Of a DNA stretch of 64,000 nucleotides, positions 12,801 through 25,857 are shown in pieces. Position numbers and translations under genes: made by a program. Below the pieces are notes generated by a model that ran no database searches, was not told where the DNA came from, and saw nothing but the letters and a program-made list of their open reading frames with translations. Position 1 is the stretch's first letter; each line of letters opens with the position of its first letter. The DNA is from Edolisoma coerulescens (taxonomy: Eukaryota; Chordata; Aves; Passeriformes; Campephagidae). Location: NCBI GenBank assembly GCA_013397115.1, contig VWZW01002759.1:137073-201072 (forward strand), written 5' to 3'.

Positions 12801-14715
12801 GCTCATCCCCCACAAAACAGGCAGTGGTGGGCACAGAAACCAATTCAACCTTGCCGTGCCAAACAAGCTGAGAACAACCTGTGATTGTTTCAAATGAACA
12901 CAGTTTCTCCTACTCACTGTGCTGCTTTGTAATTCCATATATTCAGGAAGGATTCCTTTCCCACTCCTGCTTGGGGAATATGCACACAGCAGCCATCACC
13001 TGTAATTTATCATCTGTTTCAACCTCACGTGCATCAACAGGAAAATTAAATTCCATTTCCTTTCCATTTTAAATATCTCTGAAGATATTCCCCCATCCAG
13101 GACAGCCCTTAAGCAAGAGCTTCACCTCAGGCCCAGGAGTGGTTCTGGGGATGTCAAGTGCTTTCCTGGACAGGGCTGTGATCCATAGCAGATGCACACC
13201 TGCACTAAAGGAAAAAAAAACCAGCAAATGCACAAAATTAAGGCACCAGGGTACCAGAAAAACGCTTGATTATTTTCGAGGTCCTGCAATTTTGCTCCTG
13301 TCTGCAAGGCTGGGGAAAAAAAAAACCAAAACCCTCCAACAAAACGAGGTAAGTTAGCTAGAGAAAGGCCACGTTTCAAAAGCACAGAGTTCTCTGAGTC
13401 CCTTGGGGGAAATTTTACACAATCCTACTTTCAAAATAATGTTAAGGTTGCAAAATTGAGCAATCATAAAAGTCAGGAAATTTAAAAAGTTAGTACGTGT
13501 CTCTCAATGTTAGCTCAGCAACAGCAGATATATGTAGTGCGAGGGGTTTGTACTTGCAATTTCTGTGTGAAATTTAAACTTTAAAAGTCTTCTTGTTGAC
13601 CATTAATATGCAGCATAAACTGTATTGGTTATTTAATGTCTCGAAGAGGCATCTTAATCATGAGTATTTCCTGGCTGTGGAATTCAGAGGGTGAATTCAG
13701 AATGAAATCAAACGGCCCTGCTGCATTAGCTGAGTTATTTTGGGGTTTTTGTCATCGGTGGGAAAGAAAGGGAATTTCACCTGCGTTAAAATCTCCTCGG
13801 AACAACTTTGTGATGCTCATAAAAAGCTGAGATTTATGTAGTTAGGGAACTGAGCTAAACTTTTGGGTTGTTTTTTTTTTTTTTTTTGAGGACTTCTGTG
13901 GTGAAGAGACCACAGCGCTTCCCCCTTGCTGGCAGGGGAACGAAACCTCCCCAAACAAATGCGCTCTACATGAATCAATACCGAGCTGTGCCACGAAATG
14001 TTTAAAATACAGGATGATGTTTCCAGGCCAGATGTATGAGTTTTCTCTGAGCTCCGTGTGGTGGTTTAACTTACCATGAAACCCTAAATGCAGGGTGATG
14101 GCAGTGTTTAGATAAGGCAGACGGAGAGCCCAGCTCAGGCTGGGTACTGCAGAAATGCCGAGCCTTATAAATGAGCTGTGCCGCGCTCTGGGATTTTCCT
14201 GGCTGAGCCTTTCAAACCCCAGGCTAGATTAAATCATCACAGCTGGGGAGAAAATATCGAGAGCTGAATAACTACTTTATGAGAGCTGTAAGAGTGTGAA
14301 GGTTTGGAGAAGCTAAATAATTATGGCACTCTCTGAGAGCCGCAGGGAAGATGAACGAGTGTGGGGCCGACGGCGCTGTTTGTGCTGATGTCATTCTGGA
14401 AGACAAACGAAAATATCAAAGATGTGGGGGGAATTTCACATGTGGCCAAAAGCACAGCTAGGAGAGCACATCCAGGTTAAAGTGTGGCAGGGAGGAGTCC
14501 AGCAATGGCTCAGCTCTGAGGAAAAATGACATTGTGGTGCTTCTGGGGATTTTTATGGGAGGTTCAGTGCCCCAGGTCTTGTGCAGGAAGCCACGAGCAT
14601 CCTGAGCTCCCTGTCAGTCAGCTGTGGGCTGGTTTGGTCATGGAACTTAGCCTGGGAATAAAACACATCTCTCATTAAGGTGTGCAAGTGGGAGGACCTA
14701 AAACTTTGTGTAAAA

Positions 14716-14870
14716 TCCCAGAATCCCAGGATGGTTTGGGTTGGAAGGGACCTTAAAGCTCATCTCATTTCAACCCCCTGCCATGGGCAGGGACACCTTC
14801 CACTATCCCAGGGTGCTCCAAGCCCCAGTGTCCAACCTGGTCTTGAGCACTTCCAGGGATCCAGGGGTAT
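14716..14870 (-). mobile_element. CR1 3' fragment, group A
   Basis: AATCCCAGAATCCCAGGATG tail complement and group A core; broken off at CCAGGGGTATCC. Confidence 0.87.
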
Positions 14871-15204
14871 CCATGAGTGAGTCACCAGTCCAAAGTTAGG
14901 GCAAACACCTAAGGGAGAAGAAGATCTTTGGATCAGGTTTGATTCCATCCCTGTCATCAGATGGACTCTGGGGGAGCTGCTCTCTGCTCACACCAGCGAG
15001 TTCAAACCTCTTCTCAGAGGTGTCTGAGGACAATGGGGATGTTTGGCCAGTCTGGGGCTGCCAACCCCCCCCTCCCAGAAATGCTTCTGGAGCAGCAATG
15101 CCAGCTGAGCTCCTGGGGTTTGCCAAACCTGGGTGCCAGAGGTGCCACCAATCCCATCTATTCCGGTGTGGTGCAGTTTGTGCAGCACACAGAGCCATGG
15201 ATAA

Positions 15205-15406
15205 ATTCGGGAGGAATTTCGCCATGGAAAGGGAGGTCAGGCCTTGGCAGGGCCTGCCCAGGGAGGTTTGGAGTCCCCATCCCTGGATGTGTCCAAGGAG
15301 TGCCTGGAGGTGGCACTCAGTGCTCTGGGCTGGGGACAAGGTGGGCATCGGGCGCAGCTTGGCCTGGCTGGGCTGGGATGGCTTTTCCAGCCTCAGGGAT
15401 TCTGTG
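15205..15406 (+). mobile_element. CR1 3' fragment, group B
   Basis: Sense copy from GCCATGGAAAGGGAGGTCAG to CCTCAGGGATTCTGTG. Confidence 0.88.
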
Positions 15407-16900
15407 TTTAGGATGAGCTGCTCAGACATCGCCTGCAACTCAGCCTGAGAGGAACACGGAAACCAAAAAAAGGCAAAGAAATAAAATAAAAGGTGTGAGA
15501 GGGCTGCGAATGCCCAGGCAGCTGTGGGATGAAAGTTCTTCGGGCCGAGAGGGGGGCAGAAGTGAGAGGGGCAGGGTGCCCTGAGTCCCTGAGCATGGAA
15601 ATCACGGGGAGACGTCCTGCTGACTCCGGGCAGCTTAGCCTGGATCCAGCAAATGGCCCTGCCCTTCCCCTTCCCCCTCCTCGTGAGCAGCATGGCAGCC
15701 CAGATCCTATTTCAGGGTCTGCTCTGGTGCATTTTTTCCCCCTTAGATCTTTCCACGGGAGAGCTCCGGCCCCTCCATGTGGGACAGCAACACCCCCAGG
15801 GCTGAGCCTGGGGAAGGAGGGTCAGGAGAGGGGCTGTGCTGCCTCTGGAGAGCCACCAGCGGTCCTGGGAGTGAGAGGATAGCTGAGGATGCAGACCCCC
15901 AGCAGGTTGTGCCGCTGGCAACACACTGAATTTCCTTTTGGTCTTTAACAAAGCGATGGTTGAAATGTTTGGAAGAAGTTTCTGGAAGCACCTGCACCAT
16001 GGGATAGCACTGACCAAGATTTTGCAATGAGCCAGTTTGAGGATCACGATCCCCTTCTGACACCAGGCTGTGCCAGGGCCGAAGGGGCAAAGGCAGCTTA
16101 AAGCCCAAAATTCACAAAACCCTGCAACAAAGGTGAAGTTAAATTGGGCTGAAAACCATTTTAAGCACTATTAAAGAACATAAATAGCACGAGAGTGGGG
16201 AGCAGGAGGGGCAGGAAGAGTGAGCCCAGGTGAGACACAGAAAATAAACAAGGTAGGATTGCTCTCAACAGGTATTGGCAGAGCAGGCACATGAACGAGG
16301 TGATTTGTTTGGGCTGAGGCAAGGAAATCCAGCTGGGAGAAGGAGCACGAGGGTTTGGTTTGGCTCTCGGGGTGTATTTCTGCGGAGTGTAGCAGACTGT
16401 GGAGAAGTCTGCCACAGGAAATGTTGGAAACTCCAAGGCTTGAGTCAGTTGAAAAACGAGTGGGGGAAAATCACCCAGAATAATCCGGAGGGAAGCGCTC
16501 GTGGAAGTGGCAGCCTGGGAAAACACAGAGGTCTCTGGCTATAAATTAAAATAACTCAGATAGAATTGGTAGCCAGCAAACTGCACACATGGAAAGGGGG
16601 AACAGAGCTCCAGCCTCTGCCTCCCAAGCTCCCAGCAGCCAAACCCGTGCTGCTGTACATTGCTGAAGCTCCTTTCCCTTCAGCGAGGTGTGAGGACGAT
16701 TTATGCGGGCTGAGAGCCCGGCCCGAGGGCTCCTGACCCCGGGGCTACACCAGCTCCATCATCTGCTGGCACTGTGGGGTAACAAACACCCTGATGGATC
16801 CCCGGGGCTCTCTGTAATTTGCCAGCTCTCACTGGCAGACAGGAATCCTCCAGGGCACCGAGCCCCCCGTGAGTTCTGCGTCATTGCAGCCCCAGCCCTC

Positions 16901-16940
16901 GGTGCAGATGTTGGTGCAGATGTTGGTGCAGATGTTGGTG
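16901..16940. repeat. 12-bp tandem repeat, about 3.3 copies
   Basis: The unit GTGCAGATGTTG is repeated without mismatch, ending in a partial copy. Confidence 0.95.
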
Positions 16941-19900
16941 CCCCCCTTCCCCTCTAATCTGAGGGGCTGATAAAAGCCCAGCCTACACACAGCCCTCCCC
17001 TGGCTCCAGCAGATCATGTTCCACCACTGGATATGGTTGTTTCCAGCACGGAGACTTTCTGATCTTGCTTTGGCTGCTCTTATTCTGGAAGGAAAACAGT
17101 CCTGGCACACGGAAAAATCCTATTTTGCTTCTCACATTTAGTTGTTGGTTTTTTTTCCTGCAAAGATTTGTTTTCACCCCAATCCCACGTGTAAATATTG
17201 AGATAAACCCTTATCTTGTTTTTTCCCAACTTATAAAAAAACGCCACGTGAAGTTTAGAGCAAAGGCTTTGTGGTCTCACTGTAAAACATCAGTGATCCA
17301 AGCACCAGCGAATTTACCCTCAGCTAGAGTTGTTTTCATGGAGAAGAAAAGTCAAAATTATCAAAAAATGTCACCCCACGTTTGGGGTTTGGCCAGTGGA
17401 ACCAATCACCTGATTTTAGTAACACTGAGAATTTCACAGCACATCACCTTGTCCCATCAGCCACCGAATTTCTTGTCACGTTTGGCACCCCCTGGAAATG
17501 AAATCTGGCAGCTCTGGTCTCCCAACACTCCCCAGGAGACTTGGGAATGATTCCTTTCCCTGATTACCCCCCCTTACCCCAGACCAAATGAGGGATGGGC
17601 TCTAAAGGAAATAAATGTTGATTTATCGTGTTCATATCCAAGATTTCATAGTGTTTGTGTGTTTGCAGACAGATCCAAATTAAGATTATCCAGACAGGTA
17701 CTGATAACTCTTCCAAGGCCACAGTCAAGTGCAAGAAAAGAGCCATTTTTGGGGGGTGTTGACTCCTCCAGCAGAGTCCCACAGGCAAACAAACATCTCC
17801 AGGATTCAGTAAACCAATCCCAGTCAATTTCTAAACAGAAGTGAAGGTTTCTGCTGTGTATTTTAATATTATAAACAAAGGGCAGAATTAAATACTCCCA
17901 TTGCATGCAGAATATACTTTGTAAATGTAGATATAGTAAGTTATAATATCCTCCTCTATGCTACACCACGGTGGATGTTTATTATCATCCAAAACTAATA
18001 ACTTTGGCTTCCTTCAGCAAAAAAAATGAGATCCTGTGAGCTGCAAGAGCTTTTGTTCACGTGCCAACCAACGAGCTAAATGTGTATATCCCTTCCTCCG
18101 ACCACATCAACCATTTTGGTAACCACAGTCAGATAATTTTGCTCTTTCACTCTTTTTTCCCCACTCTTTCACTCCTTTTTTTAAAGGGAGGAGACTGAGA
18201 GACTGAGTTAGAGATGTGACAAATGATCCACCCAGCCACCCCAAAAAGAAGGTGGCAGCCCTTGAGGGGGCTGGCAATTAATGCCATGTGTGACATAAAA
18301 CTCTCCCTAAATGTACCTTCCTCAGCAACTGGTTCTCTGTGGGGCTGAGGGGACAAAACTCTAAAATTTGGGAAGTAAAATTAAATGGAACCAAAATGTG
18401 GAACTGATCCTGTTTTCTTCATGGCCTTTCCAGTTTTTCCAGGTCTATTGATGTTAGACATCATATAGATGTTATAAAAATTCAGGGTGAAGATGAAACT
18501 TCCAGTTTGCTCCTCTTAAGAAAAACCCCAAATAACACACCACAAAAAGCTGCGTAATTCCGTGATGGAAACAAAAAGTTTGGTGCCTTTTGAGGAGTAT
18601 TTCAAAGAGAGATAATTGTAAACCCAGCAGAGATGATGTGTGACTGGTCCCAAGCAGGAACAAGCCATGAAACGAAGGGCAGCACCCCGCAGCCAAGACA
18701 ACCCCAAAAAGCTTCCCTGGCACCCACGAGGAAATTTGGGACGATACTGAGGTGGTGCAAGGCCAGTTATAAATCCATGGAGCCACACAGGGAAGGTGCT
18801 GGAGGCTTCAGGGATGTGAGGAGGGGTTGAGGCTCCTGCTGCACATCTGGCAGAGAGAGCAGCAGCTGCACTGCCCTGATCCGTGGCAGAGAGGGGGTGG
18901 GAGTAGGTGTAGGATCAGGCTGGGTTACATTGTGCCTTTCAAACTTTTATTGATTTCCTAATCTCCCCTTTCAAAAAGTAAAGAGGGGTGGGAATGAAGA
19001 GAAGAATTTCGCTGTGAGCCCGGCGGGCCTTGTTTCCCCTCAGATCTGCCCACCCTCGCCCACATCCAAGCAGGGAGCTCTTCTTACCAGGCTTTTTTGG
19101 TTTTTTTTCCCTGAAAATATTTGAGCAGGAGTGAGCAGTGAGAGGGCCTGGGAAGTTGAAACAGCAGGACTTACAATGCCAGGGTGTGGAACCTCACTCA
19201 CCTGTCTGGTGAACCTGAGCACGCCCCAAAGCTCTGAGCCTTAGACATTAATTAATGTGAGAGATGAATCAAATGAAATTAATTTTAAAAGTAAAATGAG
19301 TACATACTTTAGGGCCTGGCTCAGATGAGGTCCAGCAGGTGGTAAGAAGGACATCACATCATTTTGCATGCCCAGTGTGGAGGCTGAAAGGGATTTCTGG
19401 CATTTCTGAGGGAACTGGTGCAGAATTAGAGGGTGCTGAAGGTGAAACTGAAGTTGGGAAGGGTGCACAGAGAAATACCAAAATTCCTGGGTCAGAATTC
19501 ATTGGCAGAACCACCTGCAGCCCAGGGAAGGGGCACAGCAGCCACAGCCTGCACGAGAGGAACAACTCAGAGGTCTGGAGAAAGGGCTTGGAAAGAGCAG
19601 GAACAAAAGGATAAGACTGCTAGGGGCAGGGGAACAGTAAAATGAGAAACAATGAAAGAGACAGCAGTAAAACGTGCATCTGTTATTTAATCCTGGGTAA
19701 ATACCCAGATTAGTGACATCAGATTCTGCTGTTTGTTTGGAGCTTACTCTGGAGCCGCGGCTCCCGAGGTGGAGGCAGCTGGGATAGAGCCCATGGATCC
19801 AGCCCAAGGATTTATCCCAGACATGGCTGTTCCTGTGCAGCACAGGCATCAGGCAGAACTCGAGTTTGTGTGGAAAAAGTGTCTTTCCAGCCCTCGTGCT

Positions 19901-20098
19901 CATAAAAATAAAGCTGGCATGAGCTGGCAGGGCAAGGGAATTCAGAAGTTTCATAAATTGTCACATCATTTCGCAGTCACTCAGAGCTTAGATGGGCCTT
20001 GAAGGTCATGAGGGCTGAACATGGACATTGTGTCTCCTTTTTTTATTGGTTTTTATCCCAGGTGCCATTTTATTTCCCTACAAAGGCTGGCTCTGGTT

Positions 20099-20373
20099 CA
20101 CAGAATCGCAGAATCATTAAGGTTGGAAAAAACTTCCAGGATCATCAAGGCCAAGCTGTGCCTGATCCCCACCTTGTCCCCAGCCCAGAGCACTGAGTGC
20201 CACCTCCAGGCACTCCTTGGACACCTCCAGGGATGGGCACTCCAAACCTCCCTGGACAGCTCTTTCCAAGGCCTGACCACCCTTTCCATGGAGAAATTCT
20301 TCCTGGTGTCCAAGCTGAGCCTCCCCTGGAATATCTTGAGGCCGTTCCCTCTCCTCCTGTCCCTCTTCCCTGC
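20099..20373 (-). mobile_element. CR1 3' fragment, group B
   Basis: CACAGAATCGCAGAATCATT tail complement followed by the group B core. Confidence 0.88.
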
Positions 20374-21979
20374 TAGAAAATGGTGACTCCCAAGTGAGAA
20401 AGCAAAATTTGCTCACTTCCTAAAGAAATATCAACAAACACAACCCATGCAGGAAAAAATGGCTGATTTTTGATTTAATATTTGACTGGCTCAGCCCACA
20501 AGGAACATCCAAGCCGCCCCTCACCTGATCCCACTGAATGTTCCTGAGCTGAGCTGTAAAGTGAGACATTTCCACAAGGCTGCTGATGTTCCTGGAGATA
20601 AACGTGTTGAGTTCCTGCTGCTTCTGCCACTTGGCAGCGAGGAGGGGAAGGCTGGTGCCCAGCAGTGAAAATGTTACTGAGCGCCAGGGGCAGCTGGAAC
20701 TGCTGAGGAAGGCACATGGAAAACATGACGCCGAGCGAGCGGGGCTAATTAACACTGCCTGCTTAAATTAGAAAGCTTTTAATGGCTAATGTTTAAAAAT
20801 AACACCTTAACGACGTCTAAAAATAGCTGCTGCCGAGCCCCAGAGTGTTCTGACCTCCATTAAGTCGGGGGTCCGTTTCCCAGGGCTGGGGGTGTAAATC
20901 ACATTTTCCTCTGAGGTCCTGCTCTCCCTGGGATCAGCTGCAAAGCCTCGTGCCTGACCTCGGGAGCCTCTCTGCAAACCTGCCAGAGTGACCTGGAGCC
21001 CTCCTCTGGGTGGTGGCAATGTGTGAGTGTCGTGTGTGGGATGAGGAATTGGAGAGGATAACTCGGGTCGTGCTCATCTGCTCTTCAAGAGGGAGTGGGA
21101 GATTCCCAGACCAGGCAAAACCAGGGATGTGAGAGGATGAAGGACACAGGAGACCCAAGCTCCATTTCCAGCTCTGTTGCCGATGTCTTGTGTGATGTCT
21201 CGAGGTCCCTCACGGTCCTGCTGTGCCCCAAAACCATGTGGAGATCTCCCTGATCCTCGAGGAATATTCCCAGGATAATTTCCCTGAGATGTGTGGCATG
21301 CTTAGATCCAGATGCGCCTCACAGGAAACAAACAGCAATATAAAAAGGGAAAATACTGCTTAAATTTCCTTAATATGGGAACCAAACCCAAATAACCTGC
21401 GAGGCAAACAAACACTGAGGACTTCTCGTGGTTGGAACAGAAATAAAAGATCTCCAGTAGTGCTGGAGGTAACAATTTGCTCCTTTGTGCTGTGCTTGGC
21501 CCTAACCCATGGCCTGTCACATCTGTGATAGCTGAGAGAATTCTGCAGCCTGACCTCCCCTGGAATGATGATTTCTGATATAAAACCCTCAGTGTTTGTC
21601 TCGGGATATGCAAATGAGGCAAATTACTTCAGCAGCCACATTTACTCAGGTGTTTTCATTTAAGTGTTACATAAAGAGGATCTGAGAGGCCAGGAATTGG
21701 CAGCAGGAGGAAAAAGCTTTCCTAAAACCTAAAGGAAAGCTGCTCTTTGGTTTGCTCTTCTGTTCCAGACAGCAAATCCAACATCCCATTCCTCCCCATT
21801 CTATGTCCACATTCCAAATAAAAGGAATGAGTGGAAGTACAGAGAGAGTCCTCAGCCTGTGGTGCGAGCCTGCCCAGGCCATAAAATCCTTGTGCTTTTC
21901 CATTTTTCCCTTTATTTTCTCAATGTCCAAGGCAGATTCTGGATTGTTTTGGGAAGAGATGCCCCATCCTACGAGAAAA

Positions 21980-22275
21980 ATGGAGAGAGACGATTTCCAA
22001 GGGGTGGAGGGCCAGGACCCAGGGAATGGCTTCCCAGTGCCAGAGGGCAGGGCTGGATGGGATCTTGGGAAGGAATTGTTCCCTGGGAGGGTGGGCAGGC
22101 CCTGGCACAGGGTGCCCAGAGCAGCTGTGGCTGCCCCTGGATCCCTGGCAGTGCCCAAGGCCAGGTTGGACACTGGGGCTTGGAGCAGCCTGGGACAGTG
22201 GAAGGTGTCCCTGCCCATGGGATGGATGACCTTTAAGGTCCCTTCCAACCAAACCTTTCCATGATTCCATCATTC
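21980..22275 (+). mobile_element. CR1 3' fragment, group A, extended
   Basis: Starts TGGAGAGAGACGATTTCC, runs through GGAATGGCTTCCCAGTGCCA and ends CCATGATTCCATCATTCT. Confidence 0.88.
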
Positions 22276-23448
22276 TGCTGTCAGGCAGAGATCAGTGAAT
22301 GCCACAACAACGGAGACAAACCCTGGCACTGATGTTCACCCCAAGCACTCCAGACTCGTTAGAGATCAAGTCTGAGATAAGGGGAATGTGGAGAAGCTTC
22401 CACTTTTCTCCCTCTGCATCCTTCTGCTGTCCTGATGGCATTGATTAGTTGATCCAGATGGTTTTCCTTCCTTTCCCTGCTCAGGCCAGGTCATACAAAC
22501 ACTTCCACTTTCTCCTCCGAGCAGGAGTTCAGCACGTGCATGGGGCTTGGCAGAACTGGAGCCTGAATTTGTTCCTGTTTCTGAATTCCAAGCTGGATTG
22601 TGACGCGAGGGTTATTTCATGTATTAAAATATCGGGTTTCTGCCCACACACAATGGTGCATGATGTATAACAGAGCTGGCAAGGCAGCCACTGGAAAAGG
22701 CCACTCAGTGTGGGATTTATCCAGAAGGAAGAGCTGCCATTCCTTGTTTTCCAGCTTGGATTTATACACCACCAAACTGCGAAGGTGTTGCCCCTCAGAA
22801 GTTCCAGGATGTTCACCTGATTCCACATTTCACCCACAACCTGAAATCACAGCCTGAAACTCCACAGAGCCTAATGAAAATTATTCCCCTTTGAGCTGCT
22901 TCCTTGAAATGCAACCTCAAGAAATACTGGCCAGTCAGGAAAGCGACTTTAATCCAATATTTGTTATCCTCTTCCACAGGTTTTAAATCACTCTTTTGCT
23001 GCCTACTTTGAGCAAATACACCCTTATTGTTTTCCTAGTCCTGCTATGACCTTCTGGGAATGTTTTCATCGTGTAAAGCAACCTGCAGTTCCCTACTTTA
23101 TAAATCTCCTTCATTCCAAGTGTTAACACTACCTAATTCTCCGCTTTAGAGAGGAAATCATGTTTGTTTTTTTGAAGAGCCTGCTGGGAAGAGGAATATT
23201 TGCATTTAAAATATTTTTTTTCCATTTCATAAATTGTCTTGAGTTCTCTTCCCAGCGGGCAGCAGAAGGCTGTTTATACAAGGGAAGAGGGAAGCTTGCT
23301 TTCCCATTACTTCCACAAAAATACGATTAACAGCGATAACTATGCTAATTACTGCCCTCGCTGCACTTGGAATGCACCTCACTGGCTGGAGAGGCAATGC
23401 TTTGGGGTAATAATTAACTCCTTTTTTTCCTCAATTACCTTTTATTAG

Positions 23449-24435
23449 GAGAGCAGGAGGTGTCAGAGGAAAACAGCCACACATCTTCCAAGAAAAGCTC
23501 GCATTTTCCAAGGGAGCCCAGGCGGAGGTGCCTCATTAAGAGAACCAAGCAGGACAAACATTCCCATGGCGAGCTGGGCCTTGGAGCTGCTCGGCTTCTC
23601 CCTGAGCCTGCTGGGCTTAATTGGGACGTTGATTGCCACCGTGCTGCCGCACTGGTGGCGCTCGGCACACGTGGGCACCAACATTATCACAGCTGTGGCC
23701 TACGTCAAGGGGCTGTGGATGGAGTGCGTGTGGCACAGCACCGGCGTCTACCAGTGCCAAGCGCACCGCTCCCAGCTGGCGCTGCCCGCCGACCTCCGCG
23801 CCGCCCGGGCCATGATGGTCATCTCCTGCCTGCTGTCCGTGCTGGCAGCCGGCGTCGCCGTCGTCGGCATGAGGTGCACGCGCTGCGCCGAGGGCAGCCC
23901 CGCCAAGGCCTCCATCGCCGGCTCCGGCGGGATCGGCTTCGTCGCGGCCGGGCTGCTCTGCCTGGTGCCGGTCTCGTGGAGCACCAACGACGTCATTATG
24001 GATTTCTACAACCCCACGCTTCCCGCCGGGATGAAGTACGAGATAGGGCAGGCTCTTTATCTGGGGTTTGTCTCCTCAGCCTTGACCATGCTGGGCGGGG
24101 CTCTGCTGTGCACCTCGTGCCTCGGGAACGAGACGCCTTTCCCGCCACATTCCGGGGCCGGAGCGCCTCCCTCCTCCAGACCACCGAATGCTTCCAAGGG
24201 AAACCACGCTCCTTCCCTGACATCTGCGTCCCACAGTGGCTACAGGCTGAGTGACTACGTGTGAGTTCCCCGGGATCTGGCACAGCTGCCTCGGCAATTC
24301 TGTGCGTGGCACGAGAGAACTCGGAACTGATGTTGAAGTTTTTTATCCCTTCCCTTTCTTCCCGGAGGAGGAAAGGATGTGAGTGCAGAACTGCTGCCTG
24401 CAAAACCTGGAAAATAAAGGCAAAGGAGCTGTGAT
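23449..24435 (+). CDS. CLDN14: CLDN14, terminal exon carrying the whole coding region (CDS 23566-24264)
   Basis: The 232-residue product is claudin-14, a four-pass tight-junction protein that limits paracellular cation flow, known from kidney thick limb and cochlea. Visible features are membrane segments at about residues 8-28, 82-101, 117-137 and 163-183, and the claudin signature in loop 1: GLW at 49-51 with C54 and C64. C182 and C185 follow TM4 as likely palmitoylation sites, and the tail ends GYRLSDYV, a PDZ-binding motif. Human claudin-14 has 239 residues and the same end. The ATG at 23566 is preceded by CATTCCC and fits the family N-terminus MAS. A pyrimidine-rich stretch ending TTTATTAG (AG at 23447-23448) gives a strong splice acceptor, so 23449-23565 is 5' UTR and upstream non-coding exons are expected. 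An AATAAA at 24413-24418 gives a short 3' UTR. The exon is far more GC-rich than its surroundings. Confidence 0.96.
24413..24418 (+). terminator. Probable CLDN14 polyadenylation signal
   Basis: AATAAA lies about 150 bases after the CLDN14 stop codon, with TG-rich sequence about 40 bases further on. A second AATAAA at 24848-24853 could serve a longer form. Confidence 0.55.
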
Positions 24436-25857
24436 ATTCTCAAGGCAGCACATCCATGTCTGCCTCCAATCAGGGCTTTGCAGGCAGATAATTCAAGGGC
24501 TATTTTGTTAAAAATGATGGTTTGGTTTGGAGTTGGAGCCCTGTGAAGCAGAACTGGCCACATCTCCTTGTTTCTTCCCAAAAAAAAGACGCCATTTTCC
24601 CTAAAACCTGGAATTTCTTGGGGAGACACAGTGATTTCCAGCACCGATTTCCTGCTCGGTTCCTCATTTCCATAATTCACGAACATTTCGTCATGACAAG
24701 GTATTAATTTTGCTTTGACTTAACTTTTTTTGTTTGTTTTTTTACAGTCCCTTGAACTATGAATTTCAATGGCACCGTGACAGATGTATTTGACAGCCTG
24801 TTACAGCCAATATTTGAAATTATTTTACAATGTTTTGACCTGATCAAAATAAAATTTCAGCGCATTTTTGAAATGCATCAAGAGGGAAACAAACCCTCTC
24901 AGTGGCTCAGAATTGGGGTTTATTACAAATGTCAGGAATAGAATGAAACCAGACATTTGATGTTAAACATTTATTTAAAAAACTAAAAAAAAAAAAGTCT
25001 CAGAATTTGTCACAGAATGGGCATATAGGTTTTGGGCAGATTTAGCATTCTGCACAATCTGTGCATTATAGAGAGTGGAAAAACAGTTTTCAGAATTCTA
25101 TTCCCAAATCCCATATAATAAAATGTGCTCATTTCTTAGGATGAGTACTGGTATTTTGTGCTTGAATGGTTAGCATGGATATTTCCATCCCATCCAGAGA
25201 TTTTTGGGGAATTTTCATTTGGGGCACAAGGCACCCTCCATACCAACACTCACGGGCTGTGACCATTGCTTGTCAGGAGTACCAAATCCAGACATTTCCT
25301 TCTAAAATCCTCACAAGATTCCATCGTTCCACAACCTATTCAAACAATCAAAAATCAAAATAATGAGCAAAGAAGCCCAGCCCTCTCCATTTCACACTAC
25401 AGTGAAGCCCCAGGCACACATATTATGATATAAAATTATGACAAAAAAGAGAATCATTGGATTCCTCTTAAACCAGAAATTTATAGGTCTCCCACATGCA
25501 ACATGTGGACCAACACACTGGAAAAAAAAATTACTTTCAAGATCTGTGAGGCAACAATTCTTCATTTGGCAAAAAAACTCTGTTTGCAATTATACTGTCA
25601 TCTTGTCTTGTGTCACCTCCAGAGCTGGGAGCTTTTCAACATTTCCCCTGGTTCCACCGTGAACCTTCCTTTTTGAGGCTGATCACCTTTGCCATTTCTT
25701 TGAAGCTGATTTGAATTGGGGCAGAGTGTTTTCAGCATTGATTCAAGTTAACATCAACACTGTTTTTAAAAATAAATGGAATTTCTAAGCATTTTGCTGA
25801 GATCAACAATAATAAAAGGGATCTGGGACCCGATTTTGGTTATTTGTGGTGATAGGA

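Larger units (their letters stand above)
1..23448. other. Gene-free 5' flank of CLDN14
   Basis: I find no coding exon with homology, splice sites and codon pattern here. Apart from the CR1 pieces listed, the stretches 403-1967, 2223-3923, 4107-6082, 6301-6846, 6961-7944, 8364-9776, 9863-14715, 14871-15204, 15407-20098, 20374-21979 and 22276-23448 are mostly unique AT-leaning DNA with short homopolymers (T runs at 8736-8752 and 13870-13887). In mammals CLDN14 has far-upstream non-coding exons and this region should hold its introns and enhancers. 14,150-14,460 and 20,740-20,860 look least decayed but cannot be proved functional. Confidence 0.7.

Noticed and set aside
14058..14073. TGTGGTGGTTTAAC resembling the start of an avian ERV long terminal repeat
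   Set aside because: Only some 14 bases match and no second terminal repeat, primer-binding site or polypurine tract is seen.
14896..15693. 265-codon minus-strand frame
   Set aside because: The core is the complement of a group B CR1 with unrelated flanks; no gene family recognised.
23460..24254. 264-codon plus-strand open frame overlapping CLDN14
   Set aside because: It is longer than CLDN14 but in another frame, Arg/Ala/Gly-rich, without family similarity. It stays open only because the claudin exon is GC-rich and poor in stop codons.
24746..24941. Possible extra exon after an acceptor-like TTTTTTTACAG
   Set aside because: No homology and it lies beyond the CLDN14 stop and first polyadenylation signal.
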